From Pratylenchus scribneri (lineage: Eukaryota; Nematoda; Chromadorea; Rhabditida; Pratylenchidae), in contig JAQSEB010000023.1 of the NCBI GenBank assembly GCA_030063045.1, positions 496,001 to 560,000 on the forward strand: a DNA stretch of 64,000 nt, written 5' to 3'. A program made the translations under genes and the position numbers. This document shows, piece by piece, positions 46,493-61,400 of this stretch. The notes under the pieces were generated by a model that saw nothing but the letters and a program-made list of their open reading frames with translations, had not been told where the DNA came from and did no database searches. Numbering within the stretch: position 1 is the stretch's first letter; each line of letters starts with the position of its first letter.

Positions 46493-49400
46493 ATGGGCCA
46501 TCTTCATCCCATTTTGGCCATATTTAACCTTCTTCTTTTCCTTCCAAATTTGCCAATATCAGCCCAAAGGACCAATGGAGTCGGTGGTCCTTTGTACCCA
46601 CCAAATTTCAACTTGGCTTCCGGTCGAAAGGTTGTGGCCAGTTCAACTTGTGGCGAAGTGAATGGACGACCAATTCGGGAAATGTTTTGCACAATTGCGG
46701 GTGGGTGAAAACCTTGGGAAATGGACCATTGAATACCACAAATTGAGTACTTTTGCCGTTCTTTTAGCCATAACCAGAGAAGGAAGCAACCAATTCGGGA
46801 AGGCGAAATGTCATTCGAAAGCCCTAAATCTCCTCTAAAAAATGGCATAACTAGTTTTTTGAAAATAAAATTAATTTAGAAAATAACCGGCTTTTCCTAC
46901 AAAAATTTTAGCCAACTATACTCGAAGACTTGCAATATTTTAAGAAGTCGGAATAATAAATTTAAAATATGGTCACTTTTTAGAGGTCACTTTTGGCTTT
47001 CTAATGGTATATCGCCTTTCTGGGTTGGTAATTGCCTCATTAAGTTTTGAACCAAAAACTGAAAGTGATCCTTAATTATCCCCAATCTCCTAACTAAATG
47101 AAAGTCCAAAAAATTGATGGCATTTTCTTTACAGGTGCCAGTCCCTACACCCCCTACAACCAATATACCTACACAATGGTGGATGAACGCAAAAGTCGGT
47201 ACAGGGAAATGCGGGCCGAGGCCGGCTCATTCATTCAGGTGAAACGGATTTTGGCAATGGGATTTTTGGAGATTTTTGGGATTAAGAAACAATTTTGGTT
47301 TTTATTTGGGTTTAAATAGCATTTTTGGGCGGTGTAAAATGATTTTGGCATTTTCCTATTTTGGGGTGGCGAATTCATTCAAAAATCAAAACTTATTCAT
47401 TAAAGGGCGGTCAAAATTGCGATTATTGTGAGGCGGGCACGGCATCGGCACATCCGGCCTCCAATATGGTCGATGGAAGCTCCCTTTTCTACCAAAGTCC
47501 GCCACTTTCACGTGGAATGGGCTACAGCGAGGTGAACATTACATTCGAATTGGAGCAGGTAAAATCCACCCTGAATTTTGGCATTAACAATGACATATTC
47601 CCACGCAAATTCAGCCTTTCTATGTTTCCTACGTTTGGATCCAAATGGCCAACAGCCCTCGGCCCGGTATTCTTCCCTTTTTCCCATTTTGAAGCAGCCC
47701 AACTTGGCGCTGAGCCAACTTGACGCCGTTTAAAATAACTCATAAAGGACTAAACTAATTTAGATGATTTTTAGTATCAAATTAAAGAGCAGAATTTTGG
47801 CTATAAATTGAATATTAATTTTATTTAAATTGGTTCAAAAATGATGAAGTTATGACCAAAAAAACATTTAAATTGACATTTACTATGGATTAGTGAAATT
47901 TTCAATTAGTTTTTTCGGCAAAACTTCATTACTTATGAGCCAATTTAAATAAAATTAATATCATTTAATAGCCAAAATTCTGCTCTATAATTTGATACTA
48001 AAATCATTAAAATTGGTTCAGTCCTTGATGAGTTATATTAAACGGCTTCAATTTGGCCCTAACTTTGGTTGCTTCTTCCCATTTTCCCAATTTAATTCCC
48101 ATTCACCAAAAAAAGGAACATGGATTTTGGAGCGTTCCGCGGATTTTGGTAAAACATGGCAACCGTGGCAATATTTTGCCTCATCCCCTGCGGAATGTTC
48201 CCGGATGTTCGGGTTGGCTTCGCTTCGCCCCATTGCCGAGGATGACGATGTGATTTGCACCAGCGAATTCTCCTCAATTCATCCAATGGACAATGGCGAA
48301 ATAATGTCCCCCATTCCCCTCCATTTTATTCAATTTTTCATTCATTTTTAGGATAAATTTAATTGAAGGAAGGCCATCCAAAAACTTTGGCGTTTCTAAG
48401 AAATTGCAAGAATTTGCGCAAGCCACAAATGTTCGAATGCGATTGTTGCGGCCAAAAACGTTGCAAGGCCATTTGATGGATTTGCATGGAACACAGGATC
48501 AGACACCGGATGTGACCGTGACCAGAAGGGTGAGTTGGGAATTGGGAACAAAAGTGGTGAAATAGCGAATTGGGTACCGCTGATTCAATATTTAGAATTT
48601 GGCTCATTCTTTTGGCCATAACTCAATAAGGAAGCAACCAATTTAGGAAGGCGATATGCCATTTAAAAACCCTAAAAGAACTCTAAAAGTGGCCTATTCA
48701 ATTTTATTAAATTCACCTCTTTAAAAAAGTTACATGTTTTTGAGTGTAATAAACCCGGATTTTAGTAGGAAAAGGCAAATTGGGAAAATTTCAGTCTGGC
48801 CCATTTCTTTTGGCCATAGTTTAACAAGGAAGCAACGAATTTTGGAAGGCAATAAGCCATTCGAAAGCCCATGATGTCCATTAAAAAGTGGCTTAAAGTG
48901 GCTTCATTAATTTTTGAAAATTTAGAGCAATTTCTAAATAAGCAGCTTTCCCTCCAAAAATTTGGGTTTATTACACCAAAGGCCTGTATAACTTTTTTAA
49001 AACATGGATTTAATAAAATTTAAAAAAGGCAACTTTAGGACACATTAAGCTTTAAAATGGTATATTCCCTTCCAAAATTAGTTAAAGCCTCGCTGAGTGA
49101 GTTATGGTCAAATAAACAGGCCAAATAGTAAATCGGCGGTTCTCATGTGTACTCTACCAACAAAAAGGGGAAATTTTGAGGAAATATTTATAGATAAATG
49201 TAAATTATTTTGCAGTATTATTATGGAATAAAGGAAGTGTTCATGGTGGGCAGATGCATTTGCAATGGCCATTCCGAGCATTGTGACCCGTTGGATCCGA
49301 ACAGGCCAAGACTGTGGATTTGTCGATGCGAAGTGAGTGAATATCGGAAAATAGAGAGAAAAGGAAATGGAAGTGGGAGAAGAGGAAAAATGATGATGAA

Positions 49401-52400
49401 AATGTTTTAAAATTGTTTGAAATATTTTTGGATAATTTAATTCAAAATTGGTTTAAAAGACGAAAATTCTGGTAGGAAAAATTCAGAACCTAAGTTTCCA
49501 TTTTTGCTCATAATTCAACAATGTAATAGCCAATTTTGAAAGGCGATATACCATTGGAAAGCCCAAAGTGTTCTCTACAATTTTGCCTATTTTAAATTTT
49601 ATTCAAATTTAATTTAAAAAAGCTGCATGTCAAATTCCGATAAGCATCGTTTTTTGTGCGTCTATTCTCTACCTTGGCAATTTATTTGTCCATAGCTCAA
49701 GAAACAATTTGAGAAGATAAAATATTCCATTTGAAAGCCCAAAATAAATATCCTCTATAATTTGGCATTTATAATTAATTAATTTCACCTTTTTAATCCA
49801 GTTTTTTGTCTTTGATTATTTAAAAAACCCAAATTTTCAGAAGAAAAGTCACCTTTTCTAAAATTATTTTAAAGTTTACAAAAAATTTTTAAAGCCACTT
49901 TTTAGAGGACATTTAGAGCTTTCGAATGGTATATCGCCTTCCCAAATTGGTTGCTTCCTTGTTGAGATATGGCAAAAAGAACGATCCATTAGAATTTATC
50001 CTTGCCATCATAAAGGAAAAGGAGAGAATACGGTATTGGAAATTGAAGAGAGGCCTGCCTCGGGCACAACTCTTTTCTTTTCCCTTTCTCCCTCCTTTGT
50101 GAGTTAATACTGGTACAGTATGCCCCCTCAGATTTTTTGGTGCCAATTTAATTGAACAATATATCATTTTGAAGGGCAGAAGATTGCCAATATTTTTGAC
50201 ATAAATGGGGCAAATTTATTTGGAATATTTTCTATAATTTTGAATTTTTTTTGGAAAAATCAATCAGAATTGATAAAGAGTTCATTTAAATTGTGACTAG
50301 AAATTTAATTTCGGTTGCAAAAAAGCAAAATATTTAAGTTTCTTTGAAATTTGCATTTCTAGAACCTCAAAATAGATAATTTTTTTTGGCTTTTTTTCAT
50401 TATTTAATAAAATTTTTCCTCAAAAATTCCCAAAAGAAGTAAATGCATTCCTAAAAATAGAGCTTTTTTGGCTTCCAAATATAATATAATTAAAATATAT
50501 TTAAAAATTACTTCAAAATGAGATATTTGCTCAAAAACATTTTTATGTATTTTTCTCATCAAATCTGATTATTACAAAAATAGGTCAAAATCGAAAAATT
50601 CGGTCTCTATTTATCACAAAAATTTGGGACCTTTTTTAAAATAATATTAGAAGCCAAAAGGGCTTATAAATTTCGAAGACCCAAAAATGGGCAAAATTTG
50701 GGGGTCTAAGTTTGTTATTTATCGACTTTTTTGAACATAACCTTTTTTATAGGGTCCAATGGTACTAAAAATGTAAAAAAAAAATTTAAAAAGTCTTAAA
50801 GTTTAGAGTGGGTTTCTATTAGAAAATGGACTTCTAATAGAGTAAATACGGGTATATTTAATAAATTATATTTTCAGCACAACACGGAAGGTGAAAATTG
50901 CCAACGATGCAAAGCCGGTTACGAGCAAAAACAGTGGCGTCAAAGCAATGAGGCCGAACATTTTGAATGTTTGCACTGAATTTCCTTACGAAATTAGTTC
51001 CCATTTCCACAGGTGAACCCTGCAATTGCCACGGCCACTCCGGTGAATGCCGTTATGAGGAGGAATTGGACCGGTTGGGCCTAAGCATGGACATTCATGG
51101 CCAATACAAGGGCGGTGGCCGTTGTTTGAATTGCCAACATCATACGGAGGGAATAAATTGCAATAAATGTGTGGATGGATTCTACCGGCCTCCAACCAAG
51201 CTATGGACCGATCAGGATGTTTGCCAACGTAAGTTGGGCATTTTTGGAGAAAAAAAACATTGAAAATAGTGAAAAATTAGTTCAAGAGTTTATCTTAAAC
51301 CCATAAAACTATTACCCAATCGATAGATCTCGTCAAGATGCCTCATTGATTATATTTTTGCCATTGGATTTAACCAATTTAACTTAGTTTTGAACCATTA
51401 AACCAAAATGGGTTTAAACCGTTTAATACCCTTTAATTGTTGACCAAACCAAAATGGGTTTAAACCGTTTAATACCCTTTAATTGTTGACCAAACCAAAA
51501 TGGGTTTAAACCGTTTAATACCCTTTAATTGTTGACTAAAAACCAAAATGGGTTTAAACCGTTTAATACCCTTTAATTGTTGACCAAACCAAAATGGGTT
51601 TAAACCGTTTAATACCCTTTAATTGTTGACCAAACCAAAATGGGTTTAAACCGTTTAATACCCTTTAATTGTTGACCAAACCAAAATGGGTTTAAACCGT
51701 TTAATACCCTTTAATTGTTGACCAAACCAAAATGGATTTAAACCGTTTAATACCCTTTAATTGTTGACCAAACCAAAATGGGTTTAAACCGTTTAATACC
51801 CTTTAATTGTTGACCAAACTAAAATGGCTTTAAACCGTTTAATACCCTTTAATTTTTGATCAAACCTTAACAAATTATATAACATTCAATGCGTTTTGAC
51901 CAGCTCTTTCCAATTCTGGGTATATTTAGTTTGTAAATGTGGGACAAATCTTTCTTAAACCAATATAATTATTTTGCCTAATTAAATGTTTTTTTGCCAA
52001 ATTAAATAGATATCCTATGTTTATCTTTTTAGCATGCATTTGTGATCCAAGAAAACACAATGGGAAATGCGCAGAAGAGACTGGACAATGCGAATGCCTT
52101 CCCAAATTCACGGGCCCAAATTGTGATCAATGCGGTCAGCAATTTTTTTTACTAGGACTAATCAATTTGTCACCGGTTCAACTTGTCGCCTTTTAAAATA
52201 ACTAATCAAAAACTGAAAAAATTATGATTTTTGTATCAAATTTAAGAGCAGACTTTTGGCTATTTAAATATATTAAATTGATTCAAAATTGATGAAATTA
52301 TGCACAAAAAAACAATGATACTAATTTCCTAATCCATCGAAGATTATTTTAAATGATTTTTGGCAAAACTTCATTAATCATTAATTCTTAGCCAATTTAA

Positions 52401-55400
52401 ATAAAATTAATATCATTTGATAGCCAAAAGTCTGCTCTTTAATTTGATAACAAAATTATCAAAATTGATTCAATCCTTGATGAGTTATTTTAAACGGCGA
52501 CAATTTGGAGCTTATCCATTTACATTAAATTTGCCATTTTTAGCCCCTGGCTATTTTCATCCACCCGAATGCCGTCCATGTGAATGCAACGTGAATGGCA
52601 CCGTTGGAGCCCAATGCTTGGTAATTCCCTAGAAATTTTTTCCATCTTCCAATTAAACGGAATTTTTACCCTCAAAATTAGCCGGACACCCCAAATGGCC
52701 AGTGCCCTTGTAAAGAGGGTTTCACCGGCCAATTCTGTGAGAAATGTGCGCCAACATTCACGAACATCACGGCCGGATGCATTCCATGCGGATGCGATGA
52801 AACCGGATCCACCGGTGGTGGGGAATGTGATTTGGTCACTGGCCAATGCGAATGCAGAAGCAGTTTTGGGGGAAAACAATGCGACAAATGCGCGAAGGGA
52901 TATTTTCGACAAAATGCTGAGCAAAACAATGGTGGGATATTTTATTAAAGGGGATGCTATCAATGAATAAATATATCAAAAAATAGTGAAAAATTGGACA
53001 ATAAATGGGCATAGGTATTGAATAAGCTTAATTCGGGCAATGCCTTTAATTAATGATGGTGGAAGAAAATTTGCTAACTCAAACAGCATTAAATCATTAG
53101 GTTTAGCAAATTTTATATAATTCTATAGCTATGATTGGTCTACATTGATTAATGAAGAAAATGGTGGATTTAAGCGGAATTGAAATAAATTATGACCAAA
53201 AATGACTGCAAACTAGGACGAAATACCTTACTCAGTAAGCATTAAATCAAATTATCAATTGAATATTACCTTTAAGTTTGGCAAATTTAGTAAGCTTTTA
53301 TAGTTCTGATTGGGCTTCATTGTTTTTTGAAGAAATTAGTGGATTTAAGAGGAATTGAAATAAATTATGACCAAAAATGACGGCAAACTAGGACGAAATA
53401 CCTTACTCAGTAAGCATTAAATCAAATTATCAAGTGAATATTAGATTTAAGTTTGGCAAATTTAGTAAGATTTTATTGTTCTGATTGGGCTTCATTGTTT
53501 TTTGAAGAAATTAGTTGATTTAAGAAGAATTGAAAAAAGTTATGACCAAAAAGGAGCAAAATAGGCCAAATAGGGTAATTTCTTTACTCGAATAGAAACA
53601 ATTGAATATTTTACTGAATATTAGCAAATTTGGTAAAATTTGATATAATTCTATAATTCTGATTCTGATTGTTCGATATTGATTAGAAAAGAAATTAATG
53701 AATTTGATGGGAATAGGAAAAAGTTATGACCAAAAAGCGACATGAAATACCTTAATCTTAATGGATTAAATTAAATTATTAAGTGAATATTAGCTTTAAG
53801 TTTGACAAATTTGATATCATTCTATAGCTATGATTTGGCTACATTAGTTACTGAAGAATTTAATGGATATAATAGAAAATGAAAAATGTTATGACCAAAA
53901 ATGTCAGAAAAATAGGCCAAATCCGAGAGTTTTCGTTTTATGGCCATAATTTTATGACCAATTATGTTTGATCAATTATATTTGATATTAAAATGTTCTA
54001 AAAGAAAAAGCTTAATTCAATATTAATAAAATTTTATTAATTGGTTTGAAGATTCATGAGAAAATTGTCAAATATAATTAGGAATCATATTCAGCAATAT
54101 TTGAAAATTCTATCGAATGAATTATTCCTAAAGGAGGAATCACTTTTCCAATTTTTAATTAAAATAAATAATAAATGGTTAAAATCACTTTATTAGAATG
54201 CGTCTATTGCGATTGTGATCCAAGTGGGACGGAGGACGACGTTTGCGATGGGAAAAGCGGACAATGCCTTTGTAAACCGGGTTTCGCCGGTCGACGCTGC
54301 GATCGTTGCGATGATCGCTTTTTCGGCTATCCAACATGCCGAGAATGTCAATGCCATGAGAAGGGATCAAAAATGCTGGAATGTGATCCACAGACCGGAG
54401 AATGGTGCAAATTGGGAGGGGAAATTCCGAAAAAAATATAGTAGTGGTTCAATGGTTTATCTCAAACCCTTAAACCCTATATCCATTCAATAGATCTCAT
54501 CAAGACGCATCATTTTTTTATGTTTTGGCTTTGTGTTTGACCAATAATTCTAACTTAGTTTTAAACCATTAAACCAAAATTGGTTTATTTAAACCGTTTA
54601 ATACCCTTTAATTTTGACCAAAATGGGTTTAAACGGTTTAATACCCTTTAATTTTTGACCAAACCAAAATGGGTTTAAACCGTTTAATACCCTTTAATTT
54701 TTGACCAAACCAAAATGGGTTTAAGTTTAATACCCTTTAATTGTTGACCAAACCAAAATGGGTTTAAACCGTTTAATACCCTTTAATTGTTGACCAAACC
54801 ATAACAAATTATATACCATTCAATGCCTTTTGACCAACTCTATCCAATTTAGAGTATATTTGGTTTGGGAATGTTGGATAAACACTTCTTAAATCGATTT
54901 AATTATTTGCCATTAACTCTTTTTCGGCAATTGCATTAATTTATCCCAATATTCAGTCCCTGTTATGCAAATTTCACCGGAAGAATCTGTGACAAATGTT
55001 CAGCCGGCTATTATCGATTCCCGGAATGTTTGGCATGTGGCTGCTTTTCGGCAGGCTCCAAAGGCTTAACTTGCGACCCGGAGGGCCAATGCTATTGTCG
55101 AACAAATTTTGAGGGGAAACAGTGCGAAAAATGCAAACCAAACTTTTTCAAGTATTCAAATTTTTCGTTTCAAATTAAATCGAATTCCAATAAAGTTGGC
55201 CAGTTTGCGAGGAATGCAATTGCCATCCAGCGGGTGTTGTGCCCGAATTTGCTGGATGCGATAAAGGTAAAATTGTGAAGGGGAATGGCCGCCGTCCAAA
55301 TTACCGTATATATCCTTTTTAATTCACCATTACAGTAATTTTCCACCCTCCATTTTGAGGACCCATATTTCCTCCCCAGAAAGGGTGAAATTTTTAAAAA

Positions 55401-58400
55401 TATTTTTATTGCATTTTCTTCCTAAATCTCTATAAAATCCACTATAATTTGTCCAAAAATGTCCAAAAAATAAGGATTTATTTAAAACCTAATTCCCTAT
55501 TTTTGTGTTGAAACTTGAAAAAATTCCCCATGGGATTGGATAAGATACCTCCAACTTTTTGCCGACCCACCAACTTGTCGCCATTTAAAATAACTCATCA
55601 AGGACTAAACTAATATTGATGACTTTTGCATCAAATTAAAGTGAAGACTTTGGGCTATTGAATAATATTAATTTTATTTAATTAGTTAAGAAATTGATGA
55701 AATTGTGACCAAAAACCCATAGAAAATTTCGCTAAAATCCATTGTAAAGGTCATTTTAAATGGTTTTTCGGTCATAACTTCAACAATTTTGAGCCAATTT
55801 AAATAAAATTAATATCATTTAATAGCCAAAAGTCTGCTCTTTAATTTGCCAGTAAAATCATCAAAGTTGGTTCAGTCCTTGATGAGTTATTTTAAACGGC
55901 GTCAAATTGGGTTGTTTTATTATTAATAATTCCCCCTTTTTTGTGAAGTGCCCCCTGGCGAATTGTGCACTTGCCGAAAAAATGTGCAAGGCCGAACGTG
56001 TTCCCAATGTAAACCAAACTTTTGGGATCTGCAAGCTCATCATCCGGAAGGCTGTGTGGATTGTAATTGCAATATGACTGGGACATTGTCCCTTTCAAAT
56101 GCTTGCGATCAACTCAGCGGCCAATGCCAATGTAAACGATTTGTCAGTGGGCAAAAATGTGACATGTGCCAAGAGGGATTCTACAACATTCGGGCGGACA
56201 GTAAGTTCTCACTTCATTAATAGGGATTATTTATTGGTCCGCCCCGATTAGTGATGGAACTATTTTTGATTTATAACGTATCCTAAATTGAACAATTTTT
56301 AATGTCTTTTTATAAATTATTTGTTTTATAAAGTTGTGTGTTATCTATCAAATAATATACCTTATTTTTTTTGCTCATTCCCTAGTAGAAGTCCATTCTC
56401 TAATAAAAGCCAGAAGCTTGAGAATATAAATTCTCTAATAATAATTCACCCTATCGTAAATTTTTAATTAAAATTGGCCTATTTTTGTATGAAATTAAAC
56501 CGAAACAAGCATTTTTTGCCCCCAAAAAATAAGAAAAGCCTCCAACTAGGAGGTTCTCTGAGAAATAAAGGCCAACTCTAGCCACCCTAGAGAGGCACTG
56601 AAAATGTTAAGTCCATGGACTTCTAATAGAAAAATATTGTAAAAATAATTTGTGTTATTTTATATGAAATTCTTTTTTTATAATAAAATGGGCAAAATGT
56701 TGACAAATTTGAACGTTTTTGAATATTAGAAAATGCATAAATATATTTTATAAATTGATTTTTTTTATACGAACTGATAGAAAATTTTTCGCTCAATTAA
56801 ATCATTTAAAAACATTCAAAATCATTCATTATGCTCTGAGTTATTGTGGATTTCGCCACTAACAGCCCCATTCTTTGGGTCAATAAGTCGCCATAATCTC
56901 CCAATTTTAGGCCATGTTGGATGCCAACCCTGCGATTGCGATGTGGGCGGAGCCATCGGCACTGGATGCAACCAGCTGACGGGCCAATGCCGTTGCCGAC
57001 CACGGATTGGTGGATTGAAATGTGATAAACCCGTGCAGGACCATTTCTTCCCCACACTTTGGCATAATCGGGTCAGTGGAAAAGAGAGGGAAGAGTGAAT
57101 GGGGAGGGGATTGAGTTTATTTTTGACCCATATCTCAGCGAGGCAGCAGCCAATCTGGGAAGGCGATATACCAATGTAAAGCCCAAAATGTCCTCTAAAA
57201 AGTGGCACTATTTAAATTTAGTGATATTCAATTTTTAAAAAGTTATCACATTTGAATATAATTGAATGTAATAAATCCAAATTTCTGGAAGAAAGTCTGC
57301 TTATTTTACAAATTTTTTATAATTTCATAAATTAGTAATGCCACATTTTAGAGGACAATTAGAGCTTTCAAATGGCATATCGCCTTCCTAAATTGGTTGA
57401 TTCCTTGTTGAGTTATGGCCAAAAGAATGAGGGTCCCCTAGGCGGATCATGTATTGGGGACAAATAAAAATTACTTCATAATTTTATCAGAAAATGAGGA
57501 GTGGGAAAAAATGAGTGCGTAAAAAATGGGTGGAATGTGTTTTTTTATTGCCAATATATTTTTATGATCTGCCATTCATTTCTTCATTTGTGCCATTTCT
57601 TCATTCTTCGCAATGATCATTTGCATTCCTGAATCCAACATTACTGTTTAATTCCATCTTATAAGGGAAATTCCTCCTGATGAGGTTAATATGGCCACTT
57701 TTGATAAAACTTTGCCTAATTTTAGTCCATATGATGCCTACACCTAAACCGCTATTTTTATCTCATAAAGGCGCTCGCCTCCAAAATTATGGCCAAAAGT
57801 GTGGAAAAGGCAACTTTTATGGCCATAATTTCGTAGGCATGCGCAATTGGCAGATAAAAATAGCTATTTAGGTGAAGGCATAATATTGACTAAAATTAGG
57901 CAAAATTTAATAAAAAGTGGCCACTAATTTTAAGGTAAACCCATAGAGGATTTCCCATGTTTAATCCCCATAGTACTCACCTTTTCAACACAATCAAAAC
58001 AATGATTGCACTCAGAATAAGTAGGAATGCGGCCATCACCGAAACAACAAAGCCAATGGCCATTGATCGCATACAATTTTTGGCCATATCCCTGCCCGGG
58101 TCCAATTCGGCCAATTCCCTCACCAATTCACCCTAAATAAATATTCCATTTTTTATCCATTTTCCTTATTTTACCTGCTGGGCCAATTCCTTCTCATTCC
58201 CATTGGCATTATTCTCAAATTGGTCATCGCCACTCTCATAAACGGCGTCCAAAATTTTCAAGCTGGTCGCCAAATCCATCTGGGGCAATGGGAAATTAAT
58301 ACCCTATTATTTGGCACCGATTTTGGGCTTTTTTTGAGGGAAATTATTAGTGCCAAATTTATGAGTTCGCTTGGACGCGAACTTGCCCCGCAGTATAATT

Positions 58401-61400
58401 TTGAAACAATGTTTTCAACTGATTTTGCCTGACGTGAGCCTTTTGGCCATCAATTGCTTTATTCAGAAATCAATTGGTTCAACATTCACGCATGAAGCTT
58501 ACTTACTTAGCTCAACAAAATTTTTCATTCTTTTTGGGGCTATAACTTTCTGCGGGTTCATCCCCTTTAAAAGTGAATATTCCCCTCTAAATTCCCATTT
58601 CCTTTATTCCTTTTAATTACCCAAACTAATTTGGCCTCTTTTTGAAGAACTAAAAGTAAATTTTTAGACATCGAATCGAATATCTCTTAAAAAATAGAAT
58701 AGAATGATTCAATCTGCCCATTATTTTCAGAAATTAAAGCGAAGCCTAGTTCATAATCTTCCCCACTTTTTTGGCCATAAATCGCCAGCTCCATCCTCTC
58801 AGAATATCCCCTCTAAATTTCCACTCATTTTCGGTCCTATTCCCTAATTCCCCCTTCCATCCCTCCAAAATTCACCGTTTCCCTCATGCCCATTGTATCA
58901 TTGCTATTCCGCGCATCATCCTTCCCCATCAATTGTGCCAAAATTTCCCTTTTCTGCTGTTGATGATGCCGTCCACAAATTGGTGGGGTCAATCCATGGC
59001 ATTCTTGCGTTGCTTTTTTGCACAATTCCACCGAGCATTGATAGTTGAGGACGGTGGTGTCGCTGAATTTGTAGCCGAATGTTTCCACATGAGCCTATTT
59101 TGGGAAATTCAATTAGAATTTTAGGTATAAATATGAAAATTTTTTACTCGATTCCTTTCGGGCGTATAGACCACATCCGGTTGAATGATTGGGTCAATGG
59201 CGCATCCGTCCACGTCCAACTGTATATATGAAATAGGGGTTAAATTAGACGTCAATTAAGGAAGGTCGCTATGTTTTTATGGCCATAACCCATAACTCAA
59301 TAAGGAAAAAAAACCAATCCCAGAAAGGTAATAAACAGTGCTAGGTCGATTCCACAATGGTGCAAATATAAAGTTTTTGGTTTCTATAAATCAGAAACTG
59401 GTTTTAGACCCCACAAAACTTATACCAATTTGTAGATCTCATCGAGACGCATCGATTGGTATATAATTTTTATGATTTGGTCAAAATTAAAGAGTATTAA
59501 ACCATTTAAACCATTTTTTTCAGATTTTGGTTTTAAACTCTCTTATTTTGGGCCAAAAGTTAATATATTATATACCAACCGATGCGTCTTGATGAGATCT
59601 ACAAATTGGTATAAGGTTTGTGGGGTCTAAAACCGGTTTCAGATTTATTAGAAGCCAAAAACTTTATATTTGCACCATTGTGGAATCGCCCATATTTGCA
59701 CCGCCCTTTGTCAATTGTGGAATCGACCCCGGACGGTAATAAATCATTCAAAAGTCCTATGATAATTTTATTACTTCAACAATGAAAAGAGTTTTAAATG
59801 CTCTTGACGACAATGAACTAGAGAAAAGTGAATTTTCCGCAAAAAAAAGTTTAGATTCAAAAATGTTAAATTTCCATTTTATTGTGGAGATTCAGGGCGT
59901 TCTAATGACTTATTGGGCTTTAGGCATTTGATTATTTCCTTTGTTAATTATAGACAAAAATCAGCCAAGTCAATCGTCGAATGTTTGAGGATAAGGATTA
60001 GGTTGCAGTTTTACACAAATAAATTTTAAATTCAAAAAAAGATTAAATTGTTATTTTGTAGTGGACATTGAGGACTGTCCAGTTTATTTGCAGCCGATTT
60101 TGAATTTTTCAGCCGATTTCGAATTCGGCTAGCCGATCTCGTTTAAAAAAATCAGAAAAATGGCCATATCTCAGTTCCTAGGCCACATAGAGTCTTAAAT
60201 CTTTTTTCAAGCCCTACCCCTACCTAGCCCTGACTGAGCCCCTAGAACCCATGCCGCCCCTACCCTAACCCTACCCTATCCCCTAAACCGGTTTTTAAAC
60301 CGAAAATTTCAATTGGCCATAACTTTGGTTCAAACTTGTCAAATCTTTCTGAAATTGAAATCTTATAAAGAAAACCGACCCTGACGAATCGAATGAGCTA
60401 TAGATCAAGTCTGTAGGATAACTAGAACATAGCAAAAACGAGATTGGCTAAAAAACGAGATCGGCTGCAACATATATATATATAGATATGATAATTCCTG
60501 GCTAATAAATTATGGCCTGTTATTTTGTAGTGGACATTGAGGACTGTCTAGTTTATATATATATAGATATGATAAATTCTTGGCTAATAAATTATGGCCA
60601 AAAACTAAGCCTAGAAACTCGGTCATTCTCAATCGATTATTCTTCCTCCAACTGATGAGACTGACCAAATCAAATTTGGAGCCGCGGCCATCATCCACCG
60701 AGCAAGAATGCACCAAGAATCCGTAGGCCAAATCATCGCATTGCCAAACATGGAAAATCTTGTCGCCCACTTTGCCCAACTGCACCGGAGGGCCATCCGG
60801 CGATTGGGCATGAATTGAGTAGAGGCAACTGGGCGTTTTGGCCGTGTCCAACAATTCGGTGGTGGCAATCAAATTGACGTCAATTGCACTGGTCAAATGC
60901 TTCACATTTCGGAAGAAGCACATACATCGATAGGCACGGTCCGAGCGGGTCACAAAAGTGCCGTGGAATGAGACAACTGAAACAGTGGAGGGAGGAAATG
61001 TGATCAATTAGGGATCTAGGGCTAATTATAATGGTTTAAGGAAAGGTTAATCCTACATTCCCAAACCAAATATACCCAAAATTGGTTAGAGCTGATTAAG
61101 ACGCATTGAATGGTATATAATTTGTTATGGTTTGGTCAACAATTAAAGGGTATTAAACGGTTTAAACCCATTTTGGTTTGGTCAACAATTAAAGGGTATT
61201 AAACGGTTTAAACCCATTTTGGTTTGGTCAACAATTAAAGGGTATTAAACGGTTTAAACCCATTTTGGTTTGGTCAACAATTAAAGGGTATTAAACGGTT
61301 TAAACCCATTTTGGTTTAATGGTTCAAAACCCATTTTGGTTTAATGGTTCAAAACCCATTTTGGTTTAATGGTTCAAAACCCATTTTGGTTTAATGGTTC

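Noticed and set aside
46493..57071. Two separate laminin-like genes split by the ZP gene
   Set aside because: Phase and domain order continue across 57071 to 63730 into the L4b domain, so one gene with a long intron is simpler.
60215..60290. CCCTACCCTAACCCTACCC-like run, considered as interstitial telomere
   Set aside because: Units are irregular and do not match the usual nematode telomere repeat (TTAGGC); short C-rich low complexity.
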